From the NCBI RefSeq assembly GCF_014201375.1, contig NZ_JACHDZ010000001.1, positions 537,206 through 601,205 of the forward strand: a stretch of 64,000 nt of DNA, read 5' to 3'. The position numbers and the translations under genes are program-made. Shown here one piece after another: positions 43,919-53,410 of this stretch. This stretch comes from Tunturiibacter empetritectus (GTDB lineage Bacteria > Acidobacteriota > Terriglobia > Terriglobales > Acidobacteriaceae). Positions within the stretch are counted from its first letter, which is position 1. Every line of letters begins with the position of its first letter. The notes beneath the pieces were generated by a model. The model was given only the letters and a program-made list of their open reading frames with translations. It was not told the DNA's origin and did no database searches.

Positions 43919-45994
43919 GTGCCGCTGATCCTCAAGCAAATTGCCTTGTCTACGACCGCTCCCATCTCGATTACGCCCGCTCAGCCGGAGAATCTGCCGA
44001 ATCTCCATGATTTCTTTGCTCCCGGCGGCATCCTGTCTCAATCTTCGCTGGCTTTTGAGCATCGTCAAGGGCAGTACGACATGGCGCGAGCCATTGAATC
44101 TGCTTTCAAGGAGAAACGTCACCTGATTGTTGAAGCCGGGACGGGAACGGGGAAGACGCTTGCGTATCTTTTGCCTGCTCTGCGGCTAGCCCGAGAGCGG
44201 GGCCAGCGCGTCATCATCTCCACTGGCACCAAGAATCTGCAGGAGCAGCTTTATTTCAAGGATGTTCCATTCCTTGAATCTCTTCTTGGGCCGCTCAAGG
44301 TCTGCTATATGAAGGGCCGTGCCAACTACCTTTGCCGGCACAAGCTCTATGCGCTTCGGGATAACCCCCTTCTGAATGGTCTAGAAGAGATTGATCAGTT
44401 TCACCAAATTGCGACGTGGGAGAAGACGACTGAGACCGGAGACCGTGCGGAGCTCGATCATCTGCCGGAGGCCTCCGCCTTGTGGCACAAGCTTGATGCC
44501 CGCACCGAGGTTTGCCTTGGCCAGAGCTGCCCGGACTGGGAGCGCTGCTTTGTCACGGGGATGCGGCGCAAGGCACTCGAGTCGGACATCGTCATCGTCA
44601 ACCACCATCTTTTTTTTGCGGACCTGAACATCAAGCAGCAGGCGGCGGGCGCACCTGATGCCGGTATTTTGCCTGAGGCTGCTTGTGTCATCTTCGATGA
44701 GGCGCATGAGCTGGAAGAGATTGCCTCGAACTACTTCGGCATTGGACTCTCTACTCAGCGCGTTGACGAGCTTACGCGCGATGTAGAGATGATGCTCAAG
44801 GCGAAACAAGCCAGCACGTCAGCGATCGAGAGCGCCTGCGCTACTCTCAAAGACCGCTCGCGCCTGTTCTTCTCTGTTCTTCCGACGGATCCCATGGGGA
44901 TACCGAATGGCGGGGGACGCATGCCCTTCCTTCACCGCGAAGCTTTTCTGGAAGAGAGCGGCGATACCTACACGGCCACCCTGAATGCGCTTACTCGACT
45001 CGAAGGCGAACTCGATCATCTCAAGAATGTCGAAGAGGCTTCTGGTTTACGCAAGCGTGCTGCTGACATTCGCGCTCACCTGGCCTTTTTGCTCGAATCG
45101 ACTGACCGAAACACCGTCTTCTGGATCGAGCGTCGCGTCGCCGGTGGGGTACGGAACTTTGCGCGCGGAGCAGGGCAAGCGAGCTTTCACACACATCTGC
45201 AAGCGACTCCCATTGACGTCTCCGAGTTGCTGACTACGTCGCTCTTCGATAGCTACAGCTCTATCATTCTCACTTCGGCGACGCTTACCGTTTCGGGTGG
45301 CTTCGACCACATCCGCAAACGCCTTGGCCTTACTACTGCTCGAGAGCTGATCGTCCCTTCGCATTTTAATTACGAAAAGCAGGCGCTGCTCTACCTCCCG
45401 CCTAATATGCCCGACCCACGCGAGCCAGATTTTCCCGAGCGTGCGGCCGAGCGCATTCGCCGAGTGCTTGAGATTACGAAGGGCCGCGCCTTCTGCCTCT
45501 TCACCAGCTATGCGCAGATGCGCAACACGTACGAGCGACTGCTCGTCGAACTCCCTTATCCGCTGCTGTTGCACGGCACTGCGCCACGTCACGTTCTGCT
45601 GCAACAGTTCCGCGATACGCCTAACGCCGTCCTCTTCGGCACCTCCTCCTTCTGGCAGGGAGTCGACGTGCAAGGCGATCAGCTATCCTGCGTCATCATT
45701 GACCGCCTTCCATTTGCTGTTCCCTCCGACCCGATCGTTGAGGCGCGGATGGAGGCCATCGAAGCACTTGGCGGCAAACCGTTCTTCGACTACCAGATTC
45801 CCAACGCCGTGATTACCCTCAAGCAGGGCTTTGGCCGTCTGATCCGCTCGCTCAACGATCGAGGTGTCCTCATGCTCCTTGACCCGCGAATCCAGCGTCA
45901 GCGCTATGGCCGAATCTTTCTCGAGTCTCTCCCGCCCTACCGGCTCACGCAGGAGATTTCTGACGTCGAACAGTTCTTTGAGCACCCCGCTTGA
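43919..45994 (+). CDS. DinG/XPD-like Fe-S ATP-dependent DNA helicase
   Basis: A 691-residue superfamily 2 helicase from GTG 43919. Walker A is AGTGTGKT at 73-80; the DEAH box is at 260-263. The four Cys of the Fe-S cluster (139, 199, 204, 210) are spaced as in DinG and XPD. Late motifs SFWQGVDVQGDQLSC and QGFGRLIRSLND match helicase motifs V and VI. It unwinds DNA or R-loops in repair; YoaA is an equally close relative, so I do not give a symbol. It diverges from der with 66 bases between; a TATTAT at 43895 could be its -10 element. Confidence 0.92.
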   Translation: MPLILKQIALSTTAPISITPAQPENLPNLHDFFAPGGILSQSSLAFEHRQGQYDMARAIESAFKEKRHLIVEAGTGTGKTLAYLLPALRLARERGQRVIISTGTKNLQEQLYFKDVPFLESLLGPLKVCYMKGRANYLCRHKLYALRDNPLLNGLEEIDQFHQIATWEKTTETGDRAELDHLPEASALWHKLDARTEVCLGQSCPDWERCFVTGMRRKALESDIVIVNHHLFFADLNIKQQAAGAPDAGILPEAACVIFDEAHELEEIASNYFGIGLSTQRVDELTRDVEMMLKAKQASTSAIESACATLKDRSRLFFSVLPTDPMGIPNGGGRMPFLHREAFLEESGDTYTATLNALTRLEGELDHLKNVEEASGLRKRAADIRAHLAFLLESTDRNTVFWIERRVAGGVRNFARGAGQASFHTHLQATPIDVSELLTTSLFDSYSSIILTSATLTVSGGFDHIRKRLGLTTARELIVPSHFNYEKQALLYLPPNMPDPREPDFPERAAERIRRVLEITKGRAFCLFTSYAQMRNTYERLLVELPYPLLLHGTAPRHVLLQQFRDTPNAVLFGTSSFWQGVDVQGDQLSCVIIDRLPFAVPSDPIVEARMEAIEALGGKPFFDYQIPNAVITLKQGFGRLIRSLNDRGVLMLLDPRIQRQRYGRIFLESLPPYRLTQEISDVEQFFEHPA

Positions 45995-46025
45995 CTCACT
46001 CGATTGATGCGTAGAGCATAATTCG

Positions 46026-47825
46026 GTGAAGCCACCCAAACTCACCACCCTCGCTCTCTTCCTGGCTACTTTAGCGCCTATGACCTTGCTTCAGTCACAG
46101 AGCCCGACGCCTGCGCCCGCTCTTGTGAATGGCTACCAGCCCGCATGGTGGAAGGAGGCGGTGGTTTATCAGATTTATCCGCGATCCTTCAAGGACTCAA
46201 ACGGCGACGGGATCGGTGATATTCCCGGCATCACCTCGAAGCTCGACTATCTGCAGAAGCTTGGGGTTAATGTCATCTGGCTCAGCCCGCACTACGACTC
46301 GCCTAACGCCGACAACGGTTACGACATCCGCGACTACCGGAAAGTGATGGCCGAGTTCGGCACTATGGCTGACTTCGATACGATGCTCGCCGGGATCAAG
46401 CAGCGCCACATGCGGCTCATCATCGACCTCGTTGTCAACCATACCTCTGATGAACACCATTGGTTCGTCGAAAGCCGCAAATCTAAAGACAATCCTTACC
46501 GCGACTATTATTTTTGGCGTGATGGTAGGCCCGGCCCCGCTGGCCCGGATGGCAGGCCTGGGATGCTGCCGCCAAACAACGATCCGTCGTTCTTCTCTGG
46601 CTCTGCATGGCAGTTCGATCCCACCACGGACCAGTACTATCTTCACTACTTCGCCGTAAAACAACCTGACCTCAACTGGGACAATCCCAAGGTTCGCGAA
46701 GAGGTCTACAGTCTTATGCGATTCTGGCTCGACAAGGGCGTCGATGGCTTTCGTATGGACGTGATTCCGCTTATCTCGAAGAATCCGGCCTTCCCGGACC
46801 CGACTCCTGACCAACTCCACAACTATGGCAACGCCTATGCCAACGGGCCCCACATGCATGACTATCTGCAGGAGATGAGTCGCAACGTCATGGCCAGGTA
46901 TGACGTCATGACGGTAGGCGAAGCTCTTGGCATCTCTCTTGAACAGACTCCCCTCATGGTCGGCGATAACCGCCATGAACTGAACATGATCTTCAACTTC
47001 GACGCCATTCGCTCCAACCGCGATGGCATCAAGCTGAAGCCTTTTGATCTGCTGACGCTCAAGGCGATCTATGCTCGCCACACGGAAGTGCTCGACACCC
47101 ATAGCTGGGATACGGTCTTCCTCTCCAACCATGACAACCCGCGCATCGTCTCGACTTTCGGCGACGACTCTCCGGAGTTTCGCGTCCCTTCTGCTAAGTT
47201 GCTTGCGACGATGCTGCTTACTCTCCGGGGAACGCCGTTCCTTTACCAAGGCGATGAACTCGGAATGACCAACTACCCTTTCCGCAGCATTAATGATTTC
47301 GACGACATTGAAGTCAAGAATGCTTATAAGGCGAACGTTCTGACTGGGAAGGTCCCCGAGGAAACTTTTATTGCCGATCTTCGGCATACGAGTCGTGACA
47401 ATTCGCGAACTCCGATGCAGTGGGACGGATCTGCGAATGGCGGCTTTACGACGGCAGCCAAGCCCTGGCTTGCGGAAAATCCAAACTACACGCAGATTAA
47501 CGCCAGCGTCGAAGTAGCCGACCCTAATTCCATCTACAACTACACTCGGAAGCTCATCGCCCTTCGCCAGGCTCACCAGGCCTTTGTTTATGGCGACTAC
47601 AAAGATCTCGACCCGGAGAACAAATCCATCTTCGCCTACACTCGTACTCTTGGGTCGGATCGATACCTCGTCGTGCTGAACTTTAGCTCAGGCCCTGTAG
47701 CCTACACCCTACCTGCCAAAGTCAAGGTAGACTCCCTTGTCCTTTCGAATCTTGACTCCGCGGGTTTTGTTACTGACACCTTCAATCTCGCAGGTTGGGA
47801 GGCTCGCATCTACAAGCTGAGGTAA
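46026..47825 (+). CDS. Secreted GH13 alpha-glucosidase
   Basis: A 599-residue protein from GTG 46026. The first 27 residues are a signal peptide. The four GH13 regions are present: the calcium loop DSNGDGIGDIPGI, DLVVNHTSDEHHWF, nucleophile Asp245 in GFRMDVIP, acid/base Glu299 in TVGEALG and Asp370 in SNHDNPR. The Val after the nucleophile is the residue linked to alpha-1,6 specificity in oligo-1,6-glucosidases, so isomaltose-like sugars are likely substrates. It lies 31 bases after the helicase gene. Confidence 0.92.
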   Translation: MKPPKLTTLALFLATLAPMTLLQSQSPTPAPALVNGYQPAWWKEAVVYQIYPRSFKDSNGDGIGDIPGITSKLDYLQKLGVNVIWLSPHYDSPNADNGYDIRDYRKVMAEFGTMADFDTMLAGIKQRHMRLIIDLVVNHTSDEHHWFVESRKSKDNPYRDYYFWRDGRPGPAGPDGRPGMLPPNNDPSFFSGSAWQFDPTTDQYYLHYFAVKQPDLNWDNPKVREEVYSLMRFWLDKGVDGFRMDVIPLISKNPAFPDPTPDQLHNYGNAYANGPHMHDYLQEMSRNVMARYDVMTVGEALGISLEQTPLMVGDNRHELNMIFNFDAIRSNRDGIKLKPFDLLTLKAIYARHTEVLDTHSWDTVFLSNHDNPRIVSTFGDDSPEFRVPSAKLLATMLLTLRGTPFLYQGDELGMTNYPFRSINDFDDIEVKNAYKANVLTGKVPEETFIADLRHTSRDNSRTPMQWDGSANGGFTTAAKPWLAENPNYTQINASVEVADPNSIYNYTRKLIALRQAHQAFVYGDYKDLDPENKSIFAYTRTLGSDRYLVVLNFSSGPVAYTLPAKVKVDSLVLSNLDSAGFVTDTFNLAGWEARIYKLR

Positions 47826-47866
47826 ATTCGCGCCTGTCGTTCTCACCGTAAAATAGGACTACTCGC

Positions 47867-48112
47867 ATGGGACGCAACCTCTACATCCTCGCTGGCAGTC
47901 TTGTCTTGTTTGCTCTCATCTCTTGCGGTGTTGCGTACACCAACATTGCCCAGCAGCCCGGTTCGCCTGGCGATGCCTCTCTCTGGCGCACAATGGGGCT
48001 TGGCCTCTTTGTCGTTGGCCTCCTGGTCGCGCTCGCTGGCATCCTGTCTTCGCTGTTCGAGCAGGCTGAGCGTCGCGACGAAGAGAGCCGCCGCGCCAAA
48101 CGCCGCCACTAG
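47867..48112 (+). CDS. Small two-helix membrane protein
   Basis: An 81-residue protein with two hydrophobic segments (about residues 5-27 and 42-62) and a basic C-terminal tail (AERRDEESRRAKRRH). No family is recognised. It lies 41 bases after the GH13 gene and may be cotranscribed with it, with queD following after 112 bases. Confidence 0.65.
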   Translation: MGRNLYILAGSLVLFALISCGVAYTNIAQQPGSPGDASLWRTMGLGLFVVGLLVALAGILSSLFEQAERRDEESRRAKRRH

Positions 48113-48224
48113 CCCCGTCCGCCCGCGCAAAACGGTACAATCGAAGAGAGGCTGCCGCCACGTCCTCAGCCCACTCACACACCTCCAGACGCGGCACTGA
48201 AAGATCGAAGGGATCTCTAGACTC

Positions 48225-48605
48225 ATGTTCGAAGTAACTGTAGAAGCCGGTTTTTCTTCCGGCCACTACCTCCGTAACTATCGGGGCAAGTGCGAAAACC
48301 CGCATGGCCACAACTATAAGGTCTTCGTCACGCTTATTGGTGAAGAACTCGACGAGGCTGGCATGCTGCTTGATTTCAAGCTCCTAAAGCAGGTGATGCG
48401 CCCGACTGTCGACTATCTTGACCATTTCATGATTAATGACCTTGCACCCTTTGACAAAGAGATCAACCCCAGTGCCGAGAATCTTGCCAAGTATTTTTAC
48501 GAACAAACAAGCAGTCAGCTTCATGAGATGACCGGCGGACGCGTCCGCGTGAAAGACTGCACCCTCTACGAGACCGACACGAGCTTTGCCCGCTACTACG
48601 AGTAG
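48225..48605 (+). CDS. queD: 6-carboxy-5,6,7,8-tetrahydropterin synthase
   Basis: A 126-residue protein with the zinc/active-site pattern SSGHYLRNYRGKCENPHGHN (Cys and three His) and LDHFMINDL, ending with ETDTSFARYYE where the catalytic Glu lies. It converts dihydroneopterin triphosphate to 6-carboxytetrahydropterin, the first queuosine-specific step. The stop overlaps the GTG of queE by one base, so the two are coupled. Confidence 0.95.
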   Translation: MFEVTVEAGFSSGHYLRNYRGKCENPHGHNYKVFVTLIGEELDEAGMLLDFKLLKQVMRPTVDYLDHFMINDLAPFDKEINPSAENLAKYFYEQTSSQLHEMTGGRVRVKDCTLYETDTSFARYYE

Positions 48606-49348
48606 TGAAGCTCATGGGTTCGGCCAATCTTCTCCCTTTGCCATTGAAGTATTTTCGACACGAAATGCATTTAATCGAACTTTACAAATCCGTCCAGGGC
48701 GAGTCGTCGTTCGCTGGCCTCCCATGCATCTTTGTGCGCCTTGCGGGCTGCAACCTTCGCTGTGCCTGGTGCGACTCCGAGTACACTTTCTCGGGCGGTA
48801 AGGGGTTCACTGCCGATGAGGTCGTCGCGCAGATTGAAGCGCTTGCTCCTTGTCGTCTCATTGAGGTTACGGGTGGAGAACCCATGCTCCAGGCTAAGGA
48901 ACTGCTGCCGCTGATGGAGCGACTGCTGGCGCAGAACTACACCTTGATGATGGAGACCAGTGGCGAGCGTCCTTTGGCGGATGTTCCCAAAGCGGTTCAC
49001 AAGATTGTCGACGTCAAATGCCCCGGGGCGGGCAGCGCAGCCAATAGCTTTCGCATGGAAAATCTCGACGCGCTCACGAAAAATGACGAGGTAAAGTTCG
49101 TTATCTCAAATCGAGCAGACTACGATTTCGCACGCGACTTCATCCGCACTTACGCTCTCCACGAGAAGGCTGGCCAGATTCTTTTGAGCCCCGCGTTCAA
49201 TAAGGCTCCTAGCTTGCTCCGAACAACTGACAACGCCATTCTCGACCCTCGCATCCTCGTCGAGTGGATGATGGCCGATGGAATTGACGCTCGTTTGTCA
49301 CTACAGATTCACAAGTTCATCTGGGAGCCGATCAAGAAAGGCGTCTAG
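48605..49348 (+). CDS. queE: 7-carboxy-7-deazaguanine synthase (radical SAM)
   Basis: A 247-residue protein from GTG 48605; ATG 48614 or 48665 would remove only residues before the conserved core. The radical SAM cluster motif is CNLRCAWCD, preceded by SVQGESSFAGLPCIFVRLAG. ITGGEP-like EVTGGEPMLQ follows. It rearranges carboxytetrahydropterin to the 7-deazapurine ring. Its product is the substrate of QueC, encoded at 32255. Confidence 0.94.
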   Translation: MKLMGSANLLPLPLKYFRHEMHLIELYKSVQGESSFAGLPCIFVRLAGCNLRCAWCDSEYTFSGGKGFTADEVVAQIEALAPCRLIEVTGGEPMLQAKELLPLMERLLAQNYTLMMETSGERPLADVPKAVHKIVDVKCPGAGSAANSFRMENLDALTKNDEVKFVISNRADYDFARDFIRTYALHEKAGQILLSPAFNKAPSLLRTTDNAILDPRILVEWMMADGIDARLSLQIHKFIWEPIKKGV

Positions 49349-49354
49349 CTCGAA

Positions 49355-49612
49355 TCAGTTCAGCAGGGCCAGCGAACACAACGACGTTATCATCGTAATC
49401 AGCACGACCGTCTCGTATCCATGTCCTTTTTTGTCGCGGGTCTTGGGCCTCATCTCGGACTTCATCTCGAAGACCCGGGCATTCTTGCTTTGTCGCTCGG
49501 GCTTCGGTTGCTTTCGCATCGTCCTCCTACAACACTCGACTAAAGGAATCCAAGCGGCCATCACTGCAAAGAAAGTGATGGTCACTACAACTGCAGCAGT
49601 GTCTTCTGACAT
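49355..49612 (-). CDS. Small two-helix membrane protein
   Basis: An 85-residue protein with hydrophobic segments at residues about 8-26 and 67-84 separated by a basic stretch (RRTMRKQPKPERQSK). The ATG at 49612 is preceded by AAGGAG 7 bases away, which supports a real gene despite its size. No family is recognised. It converges on queE with 6 bases between. Confidence 0.55.
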   Translation of the reverse strand: MSEDTAAVVVTITFFAVMAAWIPLVECCRRTMRKQPKPERQSKNARVFEMKSEMRPKTRDKKGHGYETVVLITMITSLCSLALLN

Positions 49613-49726
49613 ATCAGGCTCCTTCCTTGCTTATGCGAGATAGTGCAGGCAGTCCAACTCTCGTTACAAGGGTCTCCTCTGTCACTGCGTTAGCATTTTT
49701 GGTTGGTCGATAAACCGTGGTCGAAG

Positions 49727-50644
49727 CTAGTGTTGAATCAATTGAGCATTTTGGAGCTTCGGGACTGCGGCCAGCAGGATAGCCAGATCCTGTTTCATGT
49801 AGTTCAGCCGCACCTGCAGGTCATACAACATCGCTTGCCGGTCATCCAGATCCGCAATCGTTTGTTTGATCTTCTGCCCGGGCAGGCTGGTCAGATGGTT
49901 GATCTTCTCCTGTCCAGCCGCCGAATCCACTGCGGGAATGCGTCCCACATCTTCCCAGCTACGAATAAGCCGATCCTGTCGTGATAGTCCATCTACGTCA
50001 TTTGGCGCCGTCGCATTCATAAACGAAGCCACGATCGGAGGGTAAACGTTGTTGACGTCCGAAGGGTGCGAGAAGACCTCACTCAGCATATTGCTCGGCA
50101 CCTGCAGCTCACGCGTCTCCCCTCGACTCGCCTTCAGCCCCATAAGGCTCAGCGCTACGGTCGCAGTTCCGGCCAAAACACCGGTCACAGCCGCGGCGTT
50201 ATCATGTACCGTAAATCCCAATGCAGAGCTTGCCGTCGCCAGCGTGCCTCCAACTCCCAGGTTGATCAAATTGATCTTATTCACTTTGGAATCCCGCCGT
50301 CCGCTCAAATAATTCTCAAGCTCCCTCGTCTCGCCAATCTCCGCGGCTATCTGGCCGGCTGCCGCATCCACCTGCAGCGACGCCGCCGTCACCTGCAACA
50401 GCACCTGCTGCTGCAGCGACATCAGTTCGAATTGATGCTCGACGTTGGGCTGAGCCACCAACTCCTTCATGCGATTGAATATTGGCAGCAACCCGGTCGT
50501 CTCCGCCATCTGTTCTGCTGAAAGCGGCAGCTCCATATCGGCCGCTATCCTGGGATTCTGGGCGATCGCGCTGTAACTCACGCAAAGTATCGCCGCGACA
50601 GACAGAGTCATTCTGTGCCAGTTTTTGTTGGGCGTGCGGAACAT
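49727..50644 (-). CDS. Exported hypothetical protein with coiled-coil ends
   Basis: A 305-residue protein with a signal peptide (residues 1-29, ending ...SAIAQ), a long helical part (about 40-115), a pair of hydrophobic segments near 127-172 (INLGVGGTLATASSALGF, then TGVLAGTATVALSLMG) and a helical C-terminus. The two hydrophobic stretches may be membrane helices. No family is recognised. It diverges from the nucleoside permease gene. Confidence 0.65.
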   Translation of the reverse strand: MFRTPNKNWHRMTLSVAAILCVSYSAIAQNPRIAADMELPLSAEQMAETTGLLPIFNRMKELVAQPNVEHQFELMSLQQQVLLQVTAASLQVDAAAGQIAAEIGETRELENYLSGRRDSKVNKINLINLGVGGTLATASSALGFTVHDNAAAVTGVLAGTATVALSLMGLKASRGETRELQVPSNMLSEVFSHPSDVNNVYPPIVASFMNATAPNDVDGLSRQDRLIRSWEDVGRIPAVDSAAGQEKINHLTSLPGQKIKQTIADLDDRQAMLYDLQVRLNYMKQDLAILLAAVPKLQNAQLIQH

Positions 50645-50872
50645 GGCGCCAGTCTATGCCAGCCGGTGACGCACAAGATTTCTTTTCAGGTATTTTTTTA
50701 GGCGCCGAGCCGCCCATGCACAACTTTCGCATCGCCTTTCAGCCAGCTGGAGATTCGCATCTCTCGCTTGTTTATCCGGTCTGGGTCATCGTCGTCCTCT
50801 CGGCGCAGTCACTCTGCCGTTGTTTCGCCGCATGAAGCAGCGCAGCGCAATCCCTTTGCGATACCATCGCCT

Positions 50873-51946
50873 ATGCGCCTCATTTTCACCGTTCTTCTGC
50901 TCGCAACCATCTCCTGTGCAGCTTCTCGAACCAGCGCGCTAAAGCCTGTTGAGATCAAAGTAGTCATCATCAACATGTTCGAGGTCGGCGCCGACAGTGG
51001 TGACGCCCCAGGCGAGTATCAATACTGGGTTGAGCGAGAACACCTCGATACGGTTATCCCCTTTCCCGCGGGCTATCACGACCTCCGTCTCAATGAAAAG
51101 AACGGGATCCTCGGCGTGTTGACCGGCGTTGGAACCGCCCGCACCGCCGCAACTATCATGGCGTTAGGCCTCGACCCACGCTTCGACCTTACGCATGCCT
51201 ACTTCCTCGTCGCCGGCATCGGTGGCATCGATCCTCGTATGGGTTCGCTCGGCTCTGCAGTCTGGTCTGACTACATCGTCGACGGTGACCTCGCCCACGA
51301 GATTGACGCACGGGAGATTCCCAAAGACTGGTCGACGGGATATGTGCCGCTTGGCAAATCCACTCCGTATGAGCAGCCCCGCACTGCCCGGTTTGGTGAC
51401 GACGGCAACATCTATCATCTCAACACCTCTCTAGTTGACTGGGCCTTCGCACTTACCAAGGACACGTCGCTTCCTGACACACCAGCAATAGCGGCTCGCC
51501 GCCGGCAGTACGCTGAAGAAGCGGCACATCGCCCTCCCTTTGTTCTGCGAGGCGATAATCTTTCTGCCTCAACCTTCTGGCATGGCAAACTGCTCAGCCA
51601 GTGGGCGCGGGATTGGGTGAAGTATCAGACCGATGGCCACGGCACCTATGCGATCTGCGGTATGGAGGATACCGGCACCATGCAATCGCTCACCTGGCTT
51701 GCTCACGCAGACAGGATCGATATCAACCGAGTCCTTGTACTTCGAACTGCGTCGAACTTTGATCAGCAGCGGCCTGGAATCACCGCAGCCGAAAGCCTCG
51801 GCGAAACCAAAGTTCGCCAGTACAGCGCGTACCTTCCCGCGCTCGACTCCGCTTATCGCGTTGGCCATCTTGTAGTGGACAACCTGGTTGCCAACTGGTC
51901 GCAGACTCGTGATCACATCCCTGCCGGCACTGGCCCGGTAAAATAG
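50873..51946 (+). CDS. Purine nucleoside permease (NUP) family protein
   Basis: A 357-residue protein from ATG 50873 with a lipoprotein-like or Sec signal (LIFTVLLLATISCAASR). The NUP family blocks are VVIINMFEVGADSGDAPGEY, ILGVLTGVGTARTAATIMAL and YFLVAGIGGIDPRMGSLGSA. The fold is like nucleoside phosphorylases; fungal members move purine nucleosides across the membrane. The start at 50768 adds only residues before the signal. It ends with TAG exactly in frame with the deacetylase that follows. Confidence 0.83.
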   Translation: MRLIFTVLLLATISCAASRTSALKPVEIKVVIINMFEVGADSGDAPGEYQYWVEREHLDTVIPFPAGYHDLRLNEKNGILGVLTGVGTARTAATIMALGLDPRFDLTHAYFLVAGIGGIDPRMGSLGSAVWSDYIVDGDLAHEIDAREIPKDWSTGYVPLGKSTPYEQPRTARFGDDGNIYHLNTSLVDWAFALTKDTSLPDTPAIAARRRQYAEEAAHRPPFVLRGDNLSASTFWHGKLLSQWARDWVKYQTDGHGTYAICGMEDTGTMQSLTWLAHADRIDINRVLVLRTASNFDQQRPGITAAESLGETKVRQYSAYLPALDSAYRVGHLVVDNLVANWSQTRDHIPAGTGPVK

Positions 51947-51961
51947 GCTCTGGAGCCTACA

Positions 51962-52753
51962 CTGAAGATCCTTATTCTCTCTCCGCACCGTGATGACGCT
52001 GCGTTCTCACTCTCGCTTGCCATGACTCACTGGCTTAACGCGCGCCATACTGTGACGCTGCTCAATGTGTTCACGCGCAGTCGTTATGCTCCTTACTCGG
52101 ATGCGGCGTTTGTGCACGAGAATGATGAGCTTTCGTACGTCTCAGCCATGCGTCTGCGTGAAGACGAGCTTTTCCTCCGGCGGGTGAAGGAGTCCTTGCC
52201 GAAGGGGCTGAAGAACAACCTTCACATGCTTGATCTGAACCTCAAGGACGCGCCAATCCGGCTCAGAGTGCCGCTCGATCAGTTGTGTGCGACTCCGGTG
52301 AACTCTGCCGACCCCTCGATAGAAAAGATTCGTAAGGCTCTCGCGCGGCAATCCGAACTAGGCGCGATGGAAGCGCTTGTCGTTCCGGCGGCTGTGGGCA
52401 ACGATGTCGACCACCTCACTGTTCGCGAAGCGGCGGTGCCGTTTACTGCTGCGCTTCCGACGGCTTTCTATGAAGACCTGCCGTACCTGGCTGCCGATGC
52501 TTCTGCTTCTGAGGACCTCGAGGCACTGAGAGCGACTGCATCGAAGTCTGGCAGTCCGCTTACCGCGGTTGTGCTTCCTGCGGACGAAGCTTCAGACGAC
52601 GCGATCGCTCGCAAGCGAAAGCTAGTTCTCAACTATGCCTCGCAGATTGATGACGAGGCGGGCGCCGTCATCAGCGGCTTCGCGGCCAACTATAACGGTG
52701 GTGAACGCCTCTGGGCCAATCAACCCTGGCTCGCCTGCTTCGCCTCGGAGTGA
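51962..52753 (+). CDS. PIG-L (LmbE-like) deacetylase, probable CTG start
   Basis: A 263-residue protein if read from CTG 51962. The zinc motif KILILSPHRDDAAFSLSLA (PHxDD) and the later VDHLTVREAA (His ligand) identify the PIG-L/LmbE deacetylase family. No ATG, GTG or TTG occurs between the upstream in-frame stop at 51944 and this motif, while GGAG lies 6 bases before the CTG. The first ATG, at 52022, would delete the PHxDD motif. It follows the NUP gene in the same frame. Substrate unknown (often N-acetylglucosamine derivatives). Confidence 0.75.
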   Translation: MKILILSPHRDDAAFSLSLAMTHWLNARHTVTLLNVFTRSRYAPYSDAAFVHENDELSYVSAMRLREDELFLRRVKESLPKGLKNNLHMLDLNLKDAPIRLRVPLDQLCATPVNSADPSIEKIRKALARQSELGAMEALVVPAAVGNDVDHLTVREAAVPFTAALPTAFYEDLPYLAADASASEDLEALRATASKSGSPLTAVVLPADEASDDAIARKRKLVLNYASQIDDEAGAVISGFAANYNGGERLWANQPWLACFASE

Positions 52754-52801
52754 GTTGGTTTGGCTGGTGTTGGTAGATGTTGCGATCTAACCAACATTTT
52801 T

Positions 52802-53281
52802 CTAGCCCAGCATCTTTCTTACTACTCGGCGGACTGTCTCGGTGACCATGCCGTAGACGACATAGGTGGCCATCTCGCTGGTGCGCTCGCGGGTGGTTTG
52901 ATCTTCTGGTGCAGCCGAAAGACCTAGCGCGGGCAGTGCTGTGCCGTTGGTCAGGGAGGTGAGTGCCATTCCGAAGCCTGCGCCATCCTTGGCTGTAGAT
53001 TGCGGGTAGTACTCTGCGAGGGCTCCGTAAGCAGCGCCGGTTAGAGCTCCAAATCCCCAATGGAGCTTCTCTGCCGCGATCTCTTTCTGTGCGGCTGCCA
53101 GCTCATGTCCGGCCAGCTTCTCGGCCAGCAGGGCGAAGGGTTCCGGTTCTCCGTGAGTGCGTGGGGGATAGATCTTTTCGGCAAATGACTTTGCTGCTGT
53201 TGCCACCAGGCCGCCAATCAATCCTGCCAGCAGGCCTTTCGCCAGCGACTTTGTTACTGGTTTTTTCTGCGAGTGTTTCAT
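52802..53281 (-). CDS. DUF1440-like (YagU-family) membrane protein
   Basis: A 159-residue protein with an N-terminal hydrophobic segment (KGLLAGLIGGLVATAAKSFA), then EKIYPPRTHGEPEPF and a second membrane part LHWGFGALTGAAYGALAEYY. The layout (helix, PPR motif, HWGFG segment) agrees with the DUF1440/YagU family of inner membrane proteins of uncertain function. Start ATG 53281, preceded by AAGGGG. It converges on the PIG-L gene. Confidence 0.7.
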   Translation of the reverse strand: MKHSQKKPVTKSLAKGLLAGLIGGLVATAAKSFAEKIYPPRTHGEPEPFALLAEKLAGHELAAAQKEIAAEKLHWGFGALTGAAYGALAEYYPQSTAKDGAGFGMALTSLTNGTALPALGLSAAPEDQTTRERTSEMATYVVYGMVTETVRRVVRKMLG

Positions 53282-53410
53282 TCGTTGAACCCCTTCTGAA
53301 TTTATCTAGCTTACGATGCGCGCGAGGCTCCTTCGGGGGTGTCGAACGAAACATCTTTCAACGGCAGCTCGTTTTTTTACTTGATGCGGTGGACGATCGC
53401 TGCGGCAAGG

